Shown: piece after piece, positions 44,567 through 57,000 of the stretch
Numbering within the stretch: position 1 is the stretch's first letter
Layout: every line of letters begins with the position of its first letter
From: Cephalopachus bancanus
Lineage: Eukaryota > Chordata > Mammalia > Primates > Tarsiidae
Length of the DNA stretch: 64,000 nucleotides
Direction of reading: 5' to 3'
Assembly (NCBI GenBank): GCA_027257055.1
Contig: JAPVLO010000870.1
Span: 611,068-675,067, forward strand
The notes under the pieces: model-generated
Told to the model about the DNA's origin: nothing
What the model saw: the letters and a program-made list of their open reading frames with translations, nothing else
The model's database searches: none
Program-made: the position numbers and the translations under genes

Positions 44567-45626
44567 GTTTTCCTCCCATTGCCACTGCCGTTGCCCTGGT
44601 TCAGGACGTCAGCTTTCCTTACTTGTGCCATTCTACTCCTCTCTCTGACACCATGCTTCTCTGAACCGTTTCTCCCAAGTCTGCAATATTCTCTTCCTGC
44701 CACATAGCCTTTCCCTCTTCCCAACCTGTCAGTGGATTCACGGTCTAAATTCCCGGATATTCTGAGAACCTCCCCTGACATGAACGGGCTTCCAGCTTCC
44801 TTTGCTCCGTCCCTTTCTTCCCCTCCGGGATGATGGTCTTCTCTGCAGTAACTCACCAGAACGTCAATCCTTTGCTTGTGCACTTCCCTGAGAGTAGTTA
44901 ACCACTTTTCCATGACCCACTGAAATCCAGTTATTTTGCCACCTAAGTGGACATTAATCTCCATTTCTGTACATATTCGATTGAGTTGCCCTTCCTCCCC
45001 AATTATTGAATATTAATATTACGTCTGTTTGTCTGTTAACTCATGTCACAGGATTATGGAAAGGATCATAAACTTATTTTACAATTCCTCCACCATACCT
45101 AGCATGGTGCTCCTTCAGTCGCAGGAGCTACTTTACTCTCTTTTGAAGACATAGCATTGATTTTAAAAGTCACAAAAGATGAAAAACATAATTCAATGCT
45201 TCTTCTCCCTTGAAGAGTTCATACACGAGGGATTTTTCTTCCCTCTGAATGTTACGTTCCACATGCTATTCACGATAATAAACGGGTCCTTCCTCGGTGA
45301 AAATTCATTTCATTTCATGAGAACTGCCAGTCTTTTCCTGTGTTTGCTCCATCTTTAACTCTGCTGTTCACCATGCCATTTGTTCGAGCAAGGTCTAGGA
45401 CGGCTATACATGCTATAATCGGACTTCCCTCCGGTCTGGCCTTGAACACCTCTAAGTGGGTAGCCAGAGCTTCATTATGAAATGTGTTTTTAAATTAGGA
45501 ATCAATAATCAGCGTCTTTGAATGCTAAAGGCAGATTCTTTTGACATCTGAGGCCCCATGTTTCAAATGTGGCATGACGCATGGCCTTCTGTTGCTGAAG
45601 TAGGCTTTTTCATCTAGAGTTTCCAG

Positions 45627-45722
45627 GACTTGGAGGGGAATCAGCAAAGTCTTCCTGGTGGAGCACCAAAGGAACTTCAAGAGGCAGGGGCCATGCTGCA
45701 AGAAACCATTCTGTCGGAGACT
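45627..45722 (+). pseudogene. Copy of candidate exon 5 (copy B)
   Basis: Acceptor AGTTTCCAG and donor GTAAGT are both kept. The 96-base exon is open for 32 codons, with a helical carboxy part (Glu-Leu-Gln-Glu-Ala-Gly-Ala-Met-Leu-Gln-Glu-Thr). With promoter and exons 1-4 deleted, it has no known way to be expressed. Its open frame shows what the exon looked like without the TAG of copy A. Confidence 0.45.
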
Positions 45723-45831
45723 GTAAGTAGCGCCTACTTAGGATTAGAAACGAAAGATTGAGGTAAGCACTGGAAGATTTTATCTGCAGAGATGTGTATA
45801 ACGATGCTGTATGTTTCCGTTCTTGAGACAG

Positions 45832-46125
45832 CAGCGGCAAGATTGGCACGTATTCGAATGTTTCTTGACTCTCTGTTACTCTGAAGAAAGAACTACCACC
45901 GAAATTCTAAGTTATAAGGATAACACTACTACACGGAACCACGTTCCAGTATTCAAATCAATTCTGCTCTAAAGCAGTACATGTTACTTCTCTTTTGTTT
46001 ATCTGACAAATGTCCGACCTCATTTCTGGGAACTACAGAATTAGCCCTAAACAGTTATATAAGAAGCAGCAATTACACAGGTATACTCTGTCCATTCATT
46101 TCTGGCAATAAAGATGATTTTATTT
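45832..46125 (+). pseudogene. Copy of candidate 3' exon (copy B)
   Basis: Acceptor GAGACAG is kept. The first 22 codons match copy A closely (Trp-His-Val-Phe-Glu-Cys-Phe-Leu-Thr-Leu-Cys-Tyr-Ser-Glu-Glu), then the copies diverge. The AATAAA at 46107-46112 is preserved. Confidence 0.4.
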
Positions 46126-46916
46126 GAGGATGGCCTCAGTGGGTTGGTGTTAGTTTCAAAAGTTTGAAAGCATAGCCATGGGAGTTTACATTTTTCTTCC
46201 TTCAGGGAAAATGTGCAAGAGGAGGAAACCTGTTTCACCCACGCACCCGTTGGTATTTACTCTTTAGGCTATAGAACCGGTTCCAATGAAGGAATGGCTT
46301 CCAGAGAAAATCGACCTGATGGCCTCATCAGAATTGTAAAAATAACTTACATTTGTCTTTTTGGAAAATTTGATCTTCAGACATCATTATGGCTTCCCAG
46401 CAGGGTCCAGAAATGTCAGGGATGAGCCATAGGTTTGTGACGATGTCACTTCCACAAAGGCATCAAAATGCCATTCACTGGGTTTGAGCCACCATTAAGG
46501 GAAACCTCCCTTAGTCTAGAGTGAAAGTATTTCAGTAGTGTCTTCGTATAGTTAATCACTCATGGCAAGCAGTATTTCCCATGTGTCTAAAGGCAAATTG
46601 TCTAAAGTGCTCTGTTTGCTCAGTCAGGATGTGGAGGCTTAGATGCACATGTGCCTAAGGCTTACATCATGAATCATCGCAGGTTTCCTTTTTCAGTGTG
46701 CATTTATCACTTGTAACCAGACACAGAACCGTCATTTTGAAACTATTTCTGTAATATGTATGGAATTTTTTTGGAGTCGATCTGGAATAAGTCTGTTAAA
46801 TGAGTTGTTTTGATGAGTTACTGAAATGGCTTTCAGGAATCATTAAAAAAAAAAATCCTCCCGCCGGGAAGAGAGAAGTGACTTCCTCTCATTGTCCTGT
46901 GTGCTTGTCCTTTTAC

Positions 46917-47095
46917 TTGGCCCCATATAGCCCCCTTCTCTTTTTCGAGGTTTTCCAAGACAAATCCGTACAGCTTCTCTTTTTCCACTCGCAGCAGTTT
47001 ATCCAGGAATAAGTGGGTCTCCACCATGATCTGGCATTTGACCTGGTAGAGAGACTCTGTTTCCTAAAGTTTGCATTTTGTAAAGAATGTTCCTT
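46917..47095 (-). pseudogene. Copy of minus-strand Cys exon (copy B)
   Basis: Acceptor and GTAAAA donor are kept, and the helical part is well conserved (Leu-Asp-Lys-Leu-Leu-Arg-Val-Glu-Lys). A TAG at 47064-47066 replaces the second Cys of the Cys-x2-Cys pair, and the exon is one base shorter than in copy A. Confidence 0.4.
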
Positions 47096-47379
47096 CTAAA
47101 CCAGACCGTGTTTTGGTAGAGAAGGTTAAGTACTGCTTCGCTGTCTAAGAAAATCCTGATTCGAGAATTTTTGTCTGTAGTGACAGAGGCCAAATAAATA
47201 CTCCAAAGGTCCTGGTGAGAGGATATTCCTGCTGAACTATCTAAATAACTTTATCTCCATGTGCTTAGTGATGGAGCAGGTGACATTCCTGTCATCCTCT
47301 TCCTACCTCCAATGAATCGATGCAGGCTTGAAATGCGTCTGGGCGACACTCTAGAGGGAAGAGAGCTTTTGCCCTAAAA

Positions 47380-47503
47380 AGTTATTAGTATTGGCTATAT
47401 GTATAGACATATACATGCATAAACACGCACAAAGTCATAGGCACATACATCGACATATGCATGGCCATAGCTAGACACAAGTGCATATAAAAGTATATGC
47501 GTA

Positions 47504-47536
<33 letters not shown>

Positions 47537-47600
47537 ATGCATATATATTGTACACATTTTTCTGTGCATGCGTGTATGTTAATGCATATGACTATTCTTC
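47380..47600. repeat. CA/TG-rich microsatellite with (TG)n
   Basis: ATACATGCATAAACACGCAC.. followed by a pure TG run at about 47510-47536. Counterpart of 17508-17660. Confidence 0.85.
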
Positions 47601-47804
47601 ATCACAGTTTTCGCTTGACAGCAAATGGATCAGAAGTAGATGCTTGTCATTTATGCCCTGACCACCTGCCTCTCCTCTAGCCTTCTCTCCCATCAATGTC
47701 CAGCTACAGGGTGACACCTTTGTTGCAATCTGTGAACTTATATTGACACCTCATTATCACACAAATGCCGCAGATGACATCAGGGTTCGCTCTTGATCAG
47801 TTTT

Positions 47805-48030
47805 CTTTTTTGAGTTGGAGTCTCACTCTGTCACTCAGGTTGGAGGGCAGTGGCATGCTCAAGGCCACCCCAGCGTCGACCTGTTGGGCTCAGGCAATTC
47901 TTCCATCTCAGCCTTCCTCGTCACCAGAATTACAGGCGCCCACTACCAACCTGGCTAACTTTTTGATTTATTGTGGAGATGAATTCTCACAAAGTTCCCC
48001 CAGCCTGGTCTTAAATGCTACCACAGGTCG
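47805..48030 (-). repeat. Alu-family SINE, minus strand, partial
   Basis: TTTTTGAGTTGGAGTCTCACTCTGTCACTCAGGTTGG start. It marks the right end of homology to copy A (17870). Confidence 0.8.
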
Positions 48031-48284
48031 GGTGCGCGGCCTTCCAGGGATCTCATCTTCAACATCTTCCTGGAGACTCAAATCATGGTTTCACATCACA
48101 CAGGCAACCGGGAATATTGACCTGCTGTGTACATGCACACCCATGGTGGCATCATGGGCAAGTTAAAAATGGAGGTCCGGTTCACGTAGCAATGCCTTCT
48201 CATGGTATCCTCACACCAAGATCCTGGGCTCCCGGAGGGAGCCATCATCACCCAGAAAGACACCCTTGCCCATCGAATATCAGG
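48031..48284. other. Unique sequence, no gene seen
   Basis: Not matched elsewhere in the window. Open frames of 92-133 codons cross it without recognisable domains. Confidence 0.35.
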
Positions 48285-48385
48285 ATGGCCTGAGCTCGGG
48301 AGGACAGGCTGTGGTGAGCCGTGATTGTGCCGCTGCGCTCCAGCCTGGGTGACAGAGTGGGACTTTGACTCAAAAAGAAAGCAAC
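48285..48385 (+). repeat. Alu right-arm fragment, plus strand
   Basis: GAGCTCGGGAGGACAGGCTGTGGTGAGCCGTGATTGTGCCGCTGCGCTCCAGCCTGGGTGACAGAG with an A-rich end. Confidence 0.75.
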
Positions 48386-48659
48386 CCCAAATATGTCAGC
48401 CTTGGGTATTTTCATATTCATGCAGGAATGGACGGAGCTTTTTCATGCACTTAAAATTTCTAGCTGTCTCTGGTCTTACCCTGCCTGAGCTTGTGGGTGA
48501 TTCAGCTGTGCTGGCTGGTCCTGTCCTGCTCTGCTGGGGGATCCTGTCCCTAAGCATATGCCCCCAGTGCCTAAATTCAACACAGTTCACCTATCTGAAG
48601 GAGAGCACGGAAGAAGAAGAGGCAAAGAAAAAGGAGCAGCAGGTGTTCTGGGGATTAAT

Positions 48660-48935
48660 TCACTTTTTCTTTTTATTTTCTTCTTGTTGTAGATATGGGG
48701 ATTTTCTGAGTTGAGCAGGCTGGTCACGAACTCCTGGGCTCAAGCGATCCTCCTGTCTCAGCCTCCCAATTAGTTGAGACCACAGATGCAACCACAACCC
48801 GGCTAATTTTTATTAAAAAAAATTTTTTGTTGCGCGTTCTCCTTCTGTTGCCAGGCTGGTCTTCCAACTCCTAATCTCAAGCAGTCCTCCCGCCTTGGCC
48901 TCTCAAAGTGCCGTGATGAAGGTGTGAGTGCTCAT
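48660..48935 (-). repeat. Alu-family SINE, minus strand, diverged
   Basis: CTGGTCACGAACTCCTGGGCTCAAGCGATCCTCC and CTTGGCCTCTCAAAGTGCCGTGATG segments in minus orientation. Confidence 0.7.
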
Positions 48936-49159
48936 GCCTGGGTCTCATGCATTCTAAGGATCCACAGATAAGGCTTTCTAGGAATCATGAGTGGGATCAC
49001 TTCACATGAGACTCTAGATTTACCAAAAACATGCTTCAAGTCGAATGACACCATCAGCAGTCTGAGCTATTTTTCACCAGAAAAAGAAAATCAAACGCCT
49101 ATGAGATGTACTGAAAGCTATTCTGAAATGGAAGAGAATATCAAAAGCCCTTAAACTCG
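48936..49159. other. Spacer, no gene seen
   Basis: Short unique sequence between Alus. Confidence 0.35.
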
Positions 49160-49460
49160 TGATGGAAGGTCAGATAGGATGACTTATGCCTGCCATCACG
49201 GCACTTTGGGGGGCTGAGGCAGGGGGATCACTTGACGCCAGGAGTTCCAGACCACCCTGGCAACATAGAGAGGTCCCACTTCTTCAAAACGTTTTAAAAA
49301 TTCACCCAGGCGTGGTGAAATGCCCGTAGTGCCAGCTACTTGGGAGGCTGAGACCGGAGGTTAGACTGAGTCCGGTTGTCAAGGCAGTGGTGAGCCATCA
49401 TCATGCCACTGCACCACAGCCTGGGCGACAGAGTGAGATCGCTTCTGTAGAAATCACTTT
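49160..49460 (+). repeat. Alu-family SINE, plus strand
   Basis: GGATGACTTATGCCTGCCATCACGGCACTTTGGGGGGCTGAG to GCACCACAGCCTGGGCGACAGAGTGAGA. Confidence 0.82.
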
Positions 49461-49469
49461 TTAATAATT

Positions 49470-49755
49470 AACCAGGTGTGGCGATTCTCAGCACTTTCAG
49501 AGGCTGAGACGGGAGGATTGCTCGAGCCCAGTAGTTCAAGGCAAGCTTGGGCTACATAGTGAATTCCTATTTCTAAAAAGTAAATTTAAAATTCAGCTGG
49601 GTATGTTGGCATGCCTCTATTCCCAGCTACTCGGGAGACTGAGACAGGTGAATCTCCTGAGCCCAGGAGGTCCTGGCTGCTATGAACCAGGTTACGCCAG
49701 TGCCCTATGATTGGGGTAACACAGTAAGACCTCAACTCAAAATTTAAAAAATAGT
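49470..49755 (+). repeat. Alu-family SINE, plus strand
   Basis: CCAGGTGTGGCGATTCTCAGCACTTTCAGAGGCTGAGACGGG to an A-rich tail AATTTAAAAAATAG; it abuts the previous Alu. Confidence 0.78.
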
Positions 49756-49808
49756 GGCGTCAACCTCAGGACACCGAGTTTTGTGAATGAGGTGGAACAG
49801 AGTGTCCC

Positions 49809-49984
49809 ATGTTTCTCGACAGCTTGTATTTCAGGACTTCCCAGGCAGTCCCCTTTGCGGTCCTGCTGGGTTTGACAGCATCTGCCCGCAGTGACTTATC
49901 CGATCTGTTGCCGAACATGCTTCTTCTGTTGGATGACCACCTTGGTATCGGTGGCATTGGCTGCTATGGGAACAGCAGCATCAG
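49809..49984 (+). pseudogene. Arylsulfatase amino-terminal exon relic
   Basis: The frame reads a signal-peptide-like hydrophobic run (Phe-Ala-Val-Leu-Leu-Gly-Leu-Thr-Ala-Ser-Ala, about 49854-49886). It then reads Pro-Asn-Met-Leu-Leu-Leu-Leu-Asp-Asp-His-Leu-Gly-Ile-Gly-Gly-Ile-Gly-Cys-Tyr-Gly, matching the start of ARSD/E/F/H-type sulfatases, whose Asp-Asp pair binds calcium. A His is inserted after the Asp pair. A donor-like CATCAG then GTTGGG (49985) ends the exon. The left edge is uncertain (AG at 49821 or 49833). No matching next exon is in the window. Confidence 0.75.
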
Positions 49985-50129
49985 GTTGGGACCACGCATT
50001 CCTCAGCTGGGGCCTCCAGTGCAGAGCTGAGAAGAAATTCAAGCTCCTGATCATGTTCATCACATGTGATCTAATCCCAACGTTCAGATGTTATGCACAT
50101 GCTGTTTTTTTGCTTTTTATCATGTGGGT

Positions 50130-50425
50130 TTTTCTTGAGTTGAGATCTCTCTCGGGTCACCCAGACTGGAGTACAGTGGCCTGATTGTGACTCACCTCAG
50201 CTTCAACCTCCTGGGCTCAGGCTATCCTCCCCCTAGCCTCACGATTAGCTCGGATTTCAGGTGCATTGCACCATACCTGGTTAATTTTTTAAATTTATTG
50301 TAGTGCCGTGATCCCTTCAAGCTGTCCAGGTGGGTCTCGTAACTCTGGGCTCAGGCAATCAATCCTCCTGCCTCGGACTCCCTAGGTGTTGGTATTACAG
50401 GCATGAGCCACTGCGTGTAGGACAT
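50130..50425 (-). repeat. Alu-family SINE, minus strand
   Basis: GAGTTGAGATCTCTCTCGGGTCACCCAGACTGGAGTACAGTG to TACAGGCATGAGCCACTGCG. Confidence 0.82.
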
Positions 50426-50589
50426 GGCTTTATTTTTTCTTTTGGTTTGTTTGTGTGTTTTTTTTAAAACATTCTCTTCTCCTTCTTTCTTTTTGAAATA
50501 TCTATCTGCAAAATCTATAATAGCCCGCTGAAATTGCTTGTTTGACATGAGTAAGTAACTCCTTTTTTCTAATCAGATCTTCCGTCTTA

Positions 50590-50894
50590 GCCTGGGGATG
50601 ACCCCCTTATGTAACCTTCTTGTAATCGTACCACACACCCACATTCCTGTGCCTCTCAGTGATTGGAAACTCCCTAGTTGCATAAATTCTGTAACCATCC
50701 GTACCCCTTACTAATCATATGGTTTGTCAAGAAATATCAAATGAATGTTTACCTTTGAAAACCCACTGCTCACTCTGTTCGTGGTCGAGCATTCTTTGGA
50801 ACACTAGTCTGTTCTTGATCGCCGGCATCAATAAAGGACTCTTAATCTGACCATCTCTGCCTGTTGGCATCGTTTCTCGCAATCCGGCTATAAC
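50590..50894 (+). mobile_element. Possible LTR fragment
   Basis: A TGGGGATGACCC start, an AATAAAGGACTCTTAATCTGACC polyadenylation-like segment near 50832, and CGCAATCCGGCTATAACA as a candidate 3' end give the order of a U3-R-U5 LTR. No clear target-site duplication was found, so the call is tentative. Confidence 0.35.
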
Positions 50895-51014
50895 ATTTTC
50901 CTGACGGCACTAACCCCAGCTCACATTCATCCCATGTATGACTGCTCACTACATTTTAAAATATGATTTTGTCTGTCCAGTGTATGATGATCTGTGCTGT
51001 AGAAATGACTGCTA

Positions 51015-51733
51015 TTCGACAGGTACAGTGAGTAGCTCAGGTCTGTAATCCTACACTTTGAGAGACCAATGTGGGAGGATTGCTTGAGGCCTGGGATTCG
51101 GTGCCAGCCTGGGCAATATGGAAGACTACATCTCCATAAAAAGACAATCTTAAAAAGCGGTGGGATATGGTGGCCGTGCACCCGTAGTTCCAGCTTCTTG
51201 GGAGTCTGGTGTGGGAGAATTATCTTAGCCTAGGAGTTCAAGTCTGCAATGATTGCACCACTGTACTGCAACCTGGCAACATAGTGAGATCCTGTCTCTA
51301 CAAAAAATAAAGTTAGGAAGGTATGTTGGTGGTACCTGTACTCCCAGCCACTAGGAGGGCCAAGACAGCAGGATCGCTTGGGGTCAGGAGTTTGACACTA
51401 GCCTTGGCAACACTGTGAGACCTCGTTCCTACAAAAATAAAAATGAGCCAGGTGCAGTGGTATGTGTCTCTAGCCACAGCTACTTGGGAGACCAAGGTGG
51501 GAGGATGACTTGATGCTAGGAGTTTGAGAGCAGCCTGGGCAATATCACAGGCCCCATCTCTACAAAATCTTTTTAAAGAATTAGGCGGTCTTGGTAGCAC
51601 TTGCCTGTGATCCGATTACTTGGGAGGCAGAGGTGGAAGGATTGCTTGAGTCCAGGAGCTGGAGGCTACAGTGAGCTTTGTTCACTCCACTGCACTGCAG
51701 CCTGGGCAGCACAGCTAGACCTCTTTAAAAAAT
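51015..51733 (+). repeat. Chain of about five 7SL-derived monomers
   Basis: Successive monomer starts near 51020, 51165, 51308, 51445 and 51578 each carry a pattern like GTGGT(A)..TACTCCCAGC(T/C)A..GGGAGG...GGATCGCTTG and end in CTACAAAA-type linkers. Only the last ends with CACTGCACTGCAGCCTGGGCA. This is an unusual oligomer compared with the ordinary dimer. It abuts the L1 insertion site (51743). Confidence 0.7.
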
Positions 51734-51742
51734 AATTTGGGG

Positions 51743-51756
51743 AAAGAAAGTAATAG
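51743..51756. repeat. L1 target-site duplication, left (copy C)
   Basis: AAAGAAAGTAATAG, identical to 57971-57984, brackets the copy C L1. Confidence 0.88.
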
Positions 51757-53169
51757 GGGGCTTTGATGGCCACCAGACAGGTCAGCCCGTGAGCGTCTCC
51801 ACAAAAGCAAGTGTCCATAAAGACTGTCTGCATGAGTAGGTGTACGCTGGTGGGAGAGGGAAAGTCCATCTGAGGTGAGACACAGGTTCATGAACCCAGT
51901 TCCCTCCCCCCACCCAGGGAGACTGCAAGCCCCCACCACCCTGAGATTAGAGCGCAGACACGCAAGATCATGTACAAGATCGTTGGCTGCTTGCCACAAC
52001 TCCTGAGAAGAGCCAATCTTGCTGATTCTCATAGCCTGGCACCAGGCCCACACCATCACCTGTTACAGTGGATCATCTGGGGCCCCGGAACTGACGGATG
52101 GAGAAATAGGATGGGGAGAGCCTGAGGGAAGCCCCACCCCAGGTGAGGAGACGCTGACTGCAGCCATTTTCTCTGTTCCAGGATAGGGCAGAGTCTGACA
52201 AAGTCCCGCCCAGCCCCGCCCAGCCCTCAACTTGGGCCCTAAGTTGATCTCATCAAACGGGGAGAGACAGAAGCCTCTCCCTAATGCTGGATCCGAAACA
52301 GGTTGTGAGCACATCAGTCTGCGCTGTGCTGAGAGCTAGAGGTGAAAAGTCGTTGGATTAAAGGAATGACCTCAGAGCATGTTTGGTTCCTTTTTTACAT
52401 TTTTTTTGGTTTTTCGTCTGTTTGTTTTGCTCATTTTTGTTTGTTTTCTGTTTTAGTTTGTTTTCTGTTTCTGTGTTTGATAACGTTTTTGTACTTTCTC
52501 TGTTTGTGTTATTTCACTGATTTTTTTTCCTATTCTTTAGACCTCTTGTTTGTGTATGGGAAGAGTACATCGATGGGGAGGTTGTTGTTGGACTGTGTGT
52601 TTGTATGATTATCTGTATGCTTTAGTTCTTTTTTTGTTGTTTGACTCTTTTATGTCTTTGTGTCTCTTTTCATTTGTTAGGTGGTATGTCTGTCTGTTTT
52701 CTATCTTATTCTTCTCTCTCTCCACCTTACTCTTGCCTCCCCCCTTCCTTCTTTAGCATTTTCCTTTTTCTTGCCTCATTTTGCTTCCAGGGAGAAAACC
52801 TTTACTCCCACTGCACGGACAGATTGCAAGGTCATGGGAAGTGGGCTCCAGGGTGCCCATACACCTGTCTGTGGATACTGGGATCTGCAGAGAGATTTTG
52901 AATCACTGCTCCCCCATCAATTAAATCTCAAAACTTCAAAATGTTCAGCCCCCAACCCACAGTCCAGCTTCAGAATTAAACAAAGTCAGAGGATCCACAT
53001 AAGGAAGAATAGGAGATTGAGCACACAGAAGTAAAAGCAAACCCACCATCCCTGAACAACAGAATTAAAGAAGAAGGGGGAAATAAAAGATGGGGGAGGA
53101 AAATCTAAACAAATGAAGAAAAAACAAAAGAAGGATATGGGCCTCACACAGACACCTAGGAGAGCGAAT

Positions 53170-53981
53170 AAAAAGAATTGAGTAGAGACAAGAGGAAAAT
53201 AGGAAGGAGTTGATAACGGAGATAACAGCAGAAAAGAAAACTGTGAATGAAATAAATAAAAAACTGATAAGCATGGAAAGCAGAATAAGCCAAGCAGAAG
53301 AAAGCAGAACTTGAGGACCAAAATATAGAACTAACCTAAACAGTCAAAAACATAGAAAAGAAGCTTAAAAAGACAGAAGAAAACCTTCAAGAGATGAGTG
53401 ATTATTTCAAGATGCAGAACCTCAGTGTAATTAGACTTCCTGATGCAGAGAGAGAGAAAGAGACCACACTGGAACAAACATTCCATGAAATTATTCAAGA
53501 ATATTTCACTCGTCTCATCAGTGATGCGAAAATTCAAACACAAGAGATTTAGAGAACCCCTTCAAGACAGCAGATGAGAAGACAAACTCCTAGACACATA
53601 GAAATTCGCCCAAACCAAGTAGGTATAAAAGAAAAAATCCTAAAGGAAGCAAGAGGAAAAGGTCACACTACCTACCAGGGATGACCAATTCGAATAGCAG
53701 CAGATTTATCTACAGAAAACCTTCAGGCTAGGAGAGCTTGGAGAACAATCTTGAAAGTTCTCAAAGATAAACATGTTCAAACAAGAGTAACCTACCCAGC
53801 TACACTAAACTTCATCAAGGAGGGAGAATTAAAATCTTTCCCAGACATCCAATCTCTAAAAATTTACACTGCCTCTAGACCAGCTCTACAAGAAAAACTT
53901 AAGAAAGTAGAAGAAAGGGAAAAAAGAACAAAAGTGTTCTTCACTAGAGTACAGGGAAACGCTGAAAGCACACATGAATAA
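53170..53981 (+). pseudogene. L1 ORF1 remnant, copy C
   Basis: The coiled-coil part starts near 53170 (with a TAG within it). The RRM-like Leu-Ser-Val-Ile-Arg-Leu-Pro is near 53425 and a carboxy-terminal frame runs 53751-53981. Not translatable through. Confidence 0.75.
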
Positions 53982-54059
53982 ACGCACAAATCAAAAGAAA
54001 GACAACAAAGAAACAGAAGCAATGACAACTCTATTAGAACCCCATGAGAGGAATAAACT

Positions 54060-57000
54060 CTCATATTTAAATAATTAGCCTGAATGTGAATGGACTAAAT
54101 GCACCACCGAAAAGACATAGAATGGCAAAATGGATAAAATATCATGAGGCATCAATATATTGCCTCCAAGAGATTCAGCTCAACAGAAAGGACGCGTGCA
54201 GACTCAAAGTAAGAGGATGGAAAGCAAAATTTCAGGTGAATGGAACACAAAACGAAGCAGAAGTTGCAATCTTTATATCAGACAACATATCCTTTTAGCT
54301 ATCAAAAATTTAAAAAGATACAGAAGGTCAAAATAGAATGATAATAGGTTCAATCCATCAACAAGAAATATCCACCCAAAGCATATATGCATCCAACATA
54401 GGAGTGCCAACTTTCACAAAGCAGCTTCTAGGCAAACATAAAAAAGATATTGACGCTAACACTATCATAGCTGGGGACTTTGACACCCCACTCACAACCC
54501 TAGACAGATCATCAAGGAAAAAAGTCAGCAAGGCGATCCGGAAACATCAGGTGACTCTTGACCTAATCGACTTAACTGATACCTACAGAACACTCCACCC
54601 AATGACCACAGAATAGGCATTCTACTCTTCACCACATGGAATGTACTCCTTGGCCATAAATCGAGCATAAACAAAACTCATGAGATTGAAATTCTTCCAT
54701 GCACCTTCTCAGACCACAGGGGAATAAAAATAAATAGCAACACCAACAAAGTTCCCCCAAAACCCACAAAGAAACTCACACTAAAAGCATGGTGCTAAGC
54801 AATTCCTCGGCCAACATAGAAATCAAAGCAGTGACTAAAAGACACCTGGAAACAAAAGAAAATGAAGAAATATCTTTCCAAAACCTCTGGGATGCCATGA
54901 AAGCAGTAGTAAGAGGAGTATTCATCTCGCTGCAAGCACACGTGAAGAAAATTGAAAGATCACAGTTAACAAACCAACAAGTCACCTAAGCAAGCTGGAA
55001 AAGCAAGACCACCAAAATCCTAACTCCACCAGAGGAATCCAGATCGCCAAAATAAAAGCCCAAATCTGGGACATAGAAGACAAAAAGATAATACAAAAAA
55101 AAAAAAAAATCAAGGAAGCAAAAATTTGGTTCTTTGAAAGGATAAACAAGATTGATTGTCCACTAGCTAGACGACCAAGAAAAAGAGGGAAAAAGCCCAA
55201 ATAGACACAATCAGATACACAAATATGAAGTCACAACTGACCCTGAAAATACAAAAGATCATCAGAGACTATTATGTACTCTTGTATGGAAACAAACTTG
55301 AAAACCTAAAGGAAATGGAGAGCTTTCTGACAGCACACAACCTCCTCAGGCTGAAACGAGAAGAAATTGAGACGCTAAATAGAACAATGACAATCCAGGA
55401 AATTGACTATTTCTTAAGAAAACTATCTACAAAATAAAGTCCTGGACCAGATGGCTTTCCAGCAGAATTCTACAAGCCATACAAGGAGGCACTGATAGCA
55501 ATCCTATTGAAAGTATGCCAGGTGATTGAAAAAGATGGAACTCTCCTCACATCATTATATGAAGCTAACATCACACTGATTCCCAAGCCAGGTAAAGACC
55601 CCAAAATAAAGAGAACTACAAGCCAATATCTTTGATGAGCATAGATGTTAAAATTTTCAACAAGATCCCAGCAAACTGGATTCAACAACTTATATCAAAA
55701 ATCATCTGCCACAATCAAGTAGGCTTCATCCCTGGGATGCAAGGCTGGTTCAACATTCGTAAGACCATAAACATAATTAAATACATCAACAGAAGTAAAA
55801 ACTAAAACCACATGACTATATGAATAGATGCGGGAAAAGCTTTGATAAAATCCACACCCCTTCTTGATAAAAACCCTTGAAAATCTAGGCATGCATAGAA
55901 AATACCTCCAAATAGTAAGAGCCATCTACAAGAATCCCACAGCCAGCAAAATGCTAAACAGACAGAAATTGGAACCATTTCCCCTGAAAACTGGAACACG
56001 ACAAGGATTCCCACTCTCACCGCTCCTGTTCACCATAGTTTTGGAACTTCTAGCTAGAGCGATCAGAGAAGAGAAGGCGATCAGGGGTACCCAAATAGGA
56101 AAAGAGGAAATCAAGTAATCCCTTTTGGAGACGACATGATTCTATACCTCAAAAACCCAAGAGAATCTGTCAAAAACTTCCTTGCACTGATAAAGGACTT
56201 TGGCAAAGTCTCGGGTGTGCAAAAAAGTGCAAAAGACAATCGCATTTCTATACACTACTAGTAAACAAACAGAAACCTAAATAAAAAGCACAATTCCATT
56301 CACAATAGTCACAAAAAAGTGAAATAACTTGGCATCTTCCTGACCAGAGAGGGGAAAGACCTTTGCAATGAAGACTGCAAAACACTGCTTAAAGAAATCA
56401 AAGTTGACCCAGACGAGTGGAAAAATGTTCCATGCTCATGGGTTGGAAAAATCAACACTGTTAAGATGTCCATTCTGCCTGAGGCAATCTACAGATTTAA
56501 GACAATACCCGTCAAATTACCAGCGACATTTTTCTCAGCCCTAGAAACAACAATACAGGAAATCATATGAACACATAAACAACCACGAATAACCGAAAAA
56601 ATCCTCAGTAAAAAAAAAAAGGCAAAGAAGGAGGTATCACACGCCCAGACTTTAAACTTTATTATAAAGCTAAAATAATCAAAACAGCCTGGTACTAGTA
56701 CAAGAACAGGCATATAGACCAATGGAATAAAATTGAGATTCCAGAAGCAAAACCTAAATTTCTCAACCAACTTATCTTCGACAGAACCCCCCCCCCACCA
56801 ACTACTGGGGAAAAGAGAAACTATTCAGTAAATGGTGCTGGGAAAACTGGCTGACCCCATGCAGAAGATTGAAACAGGACCCCAAAAATCGACTCTAAAT
56901 GGATCAGAGACCTAAATGTAAAATCTCAATCTATAAGAACCTTAGAAAATGCAGGAGACACCCTTCTGAAAATTGGAACTGGCAACCAATTCCTGATTAA

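Noticed and set aside
45610..45849. 79-codon minus-strand frame
   Set aside because: Antisense shadow of candidate exons 5 and 6 of copy B.
49891..50184. 97-codon plus frame overlapping the arylsulfatase relic
   Set aside because: Out of frame with the conserved Asp-Asp-His-Leu-Gly reading and runs into an Alu.
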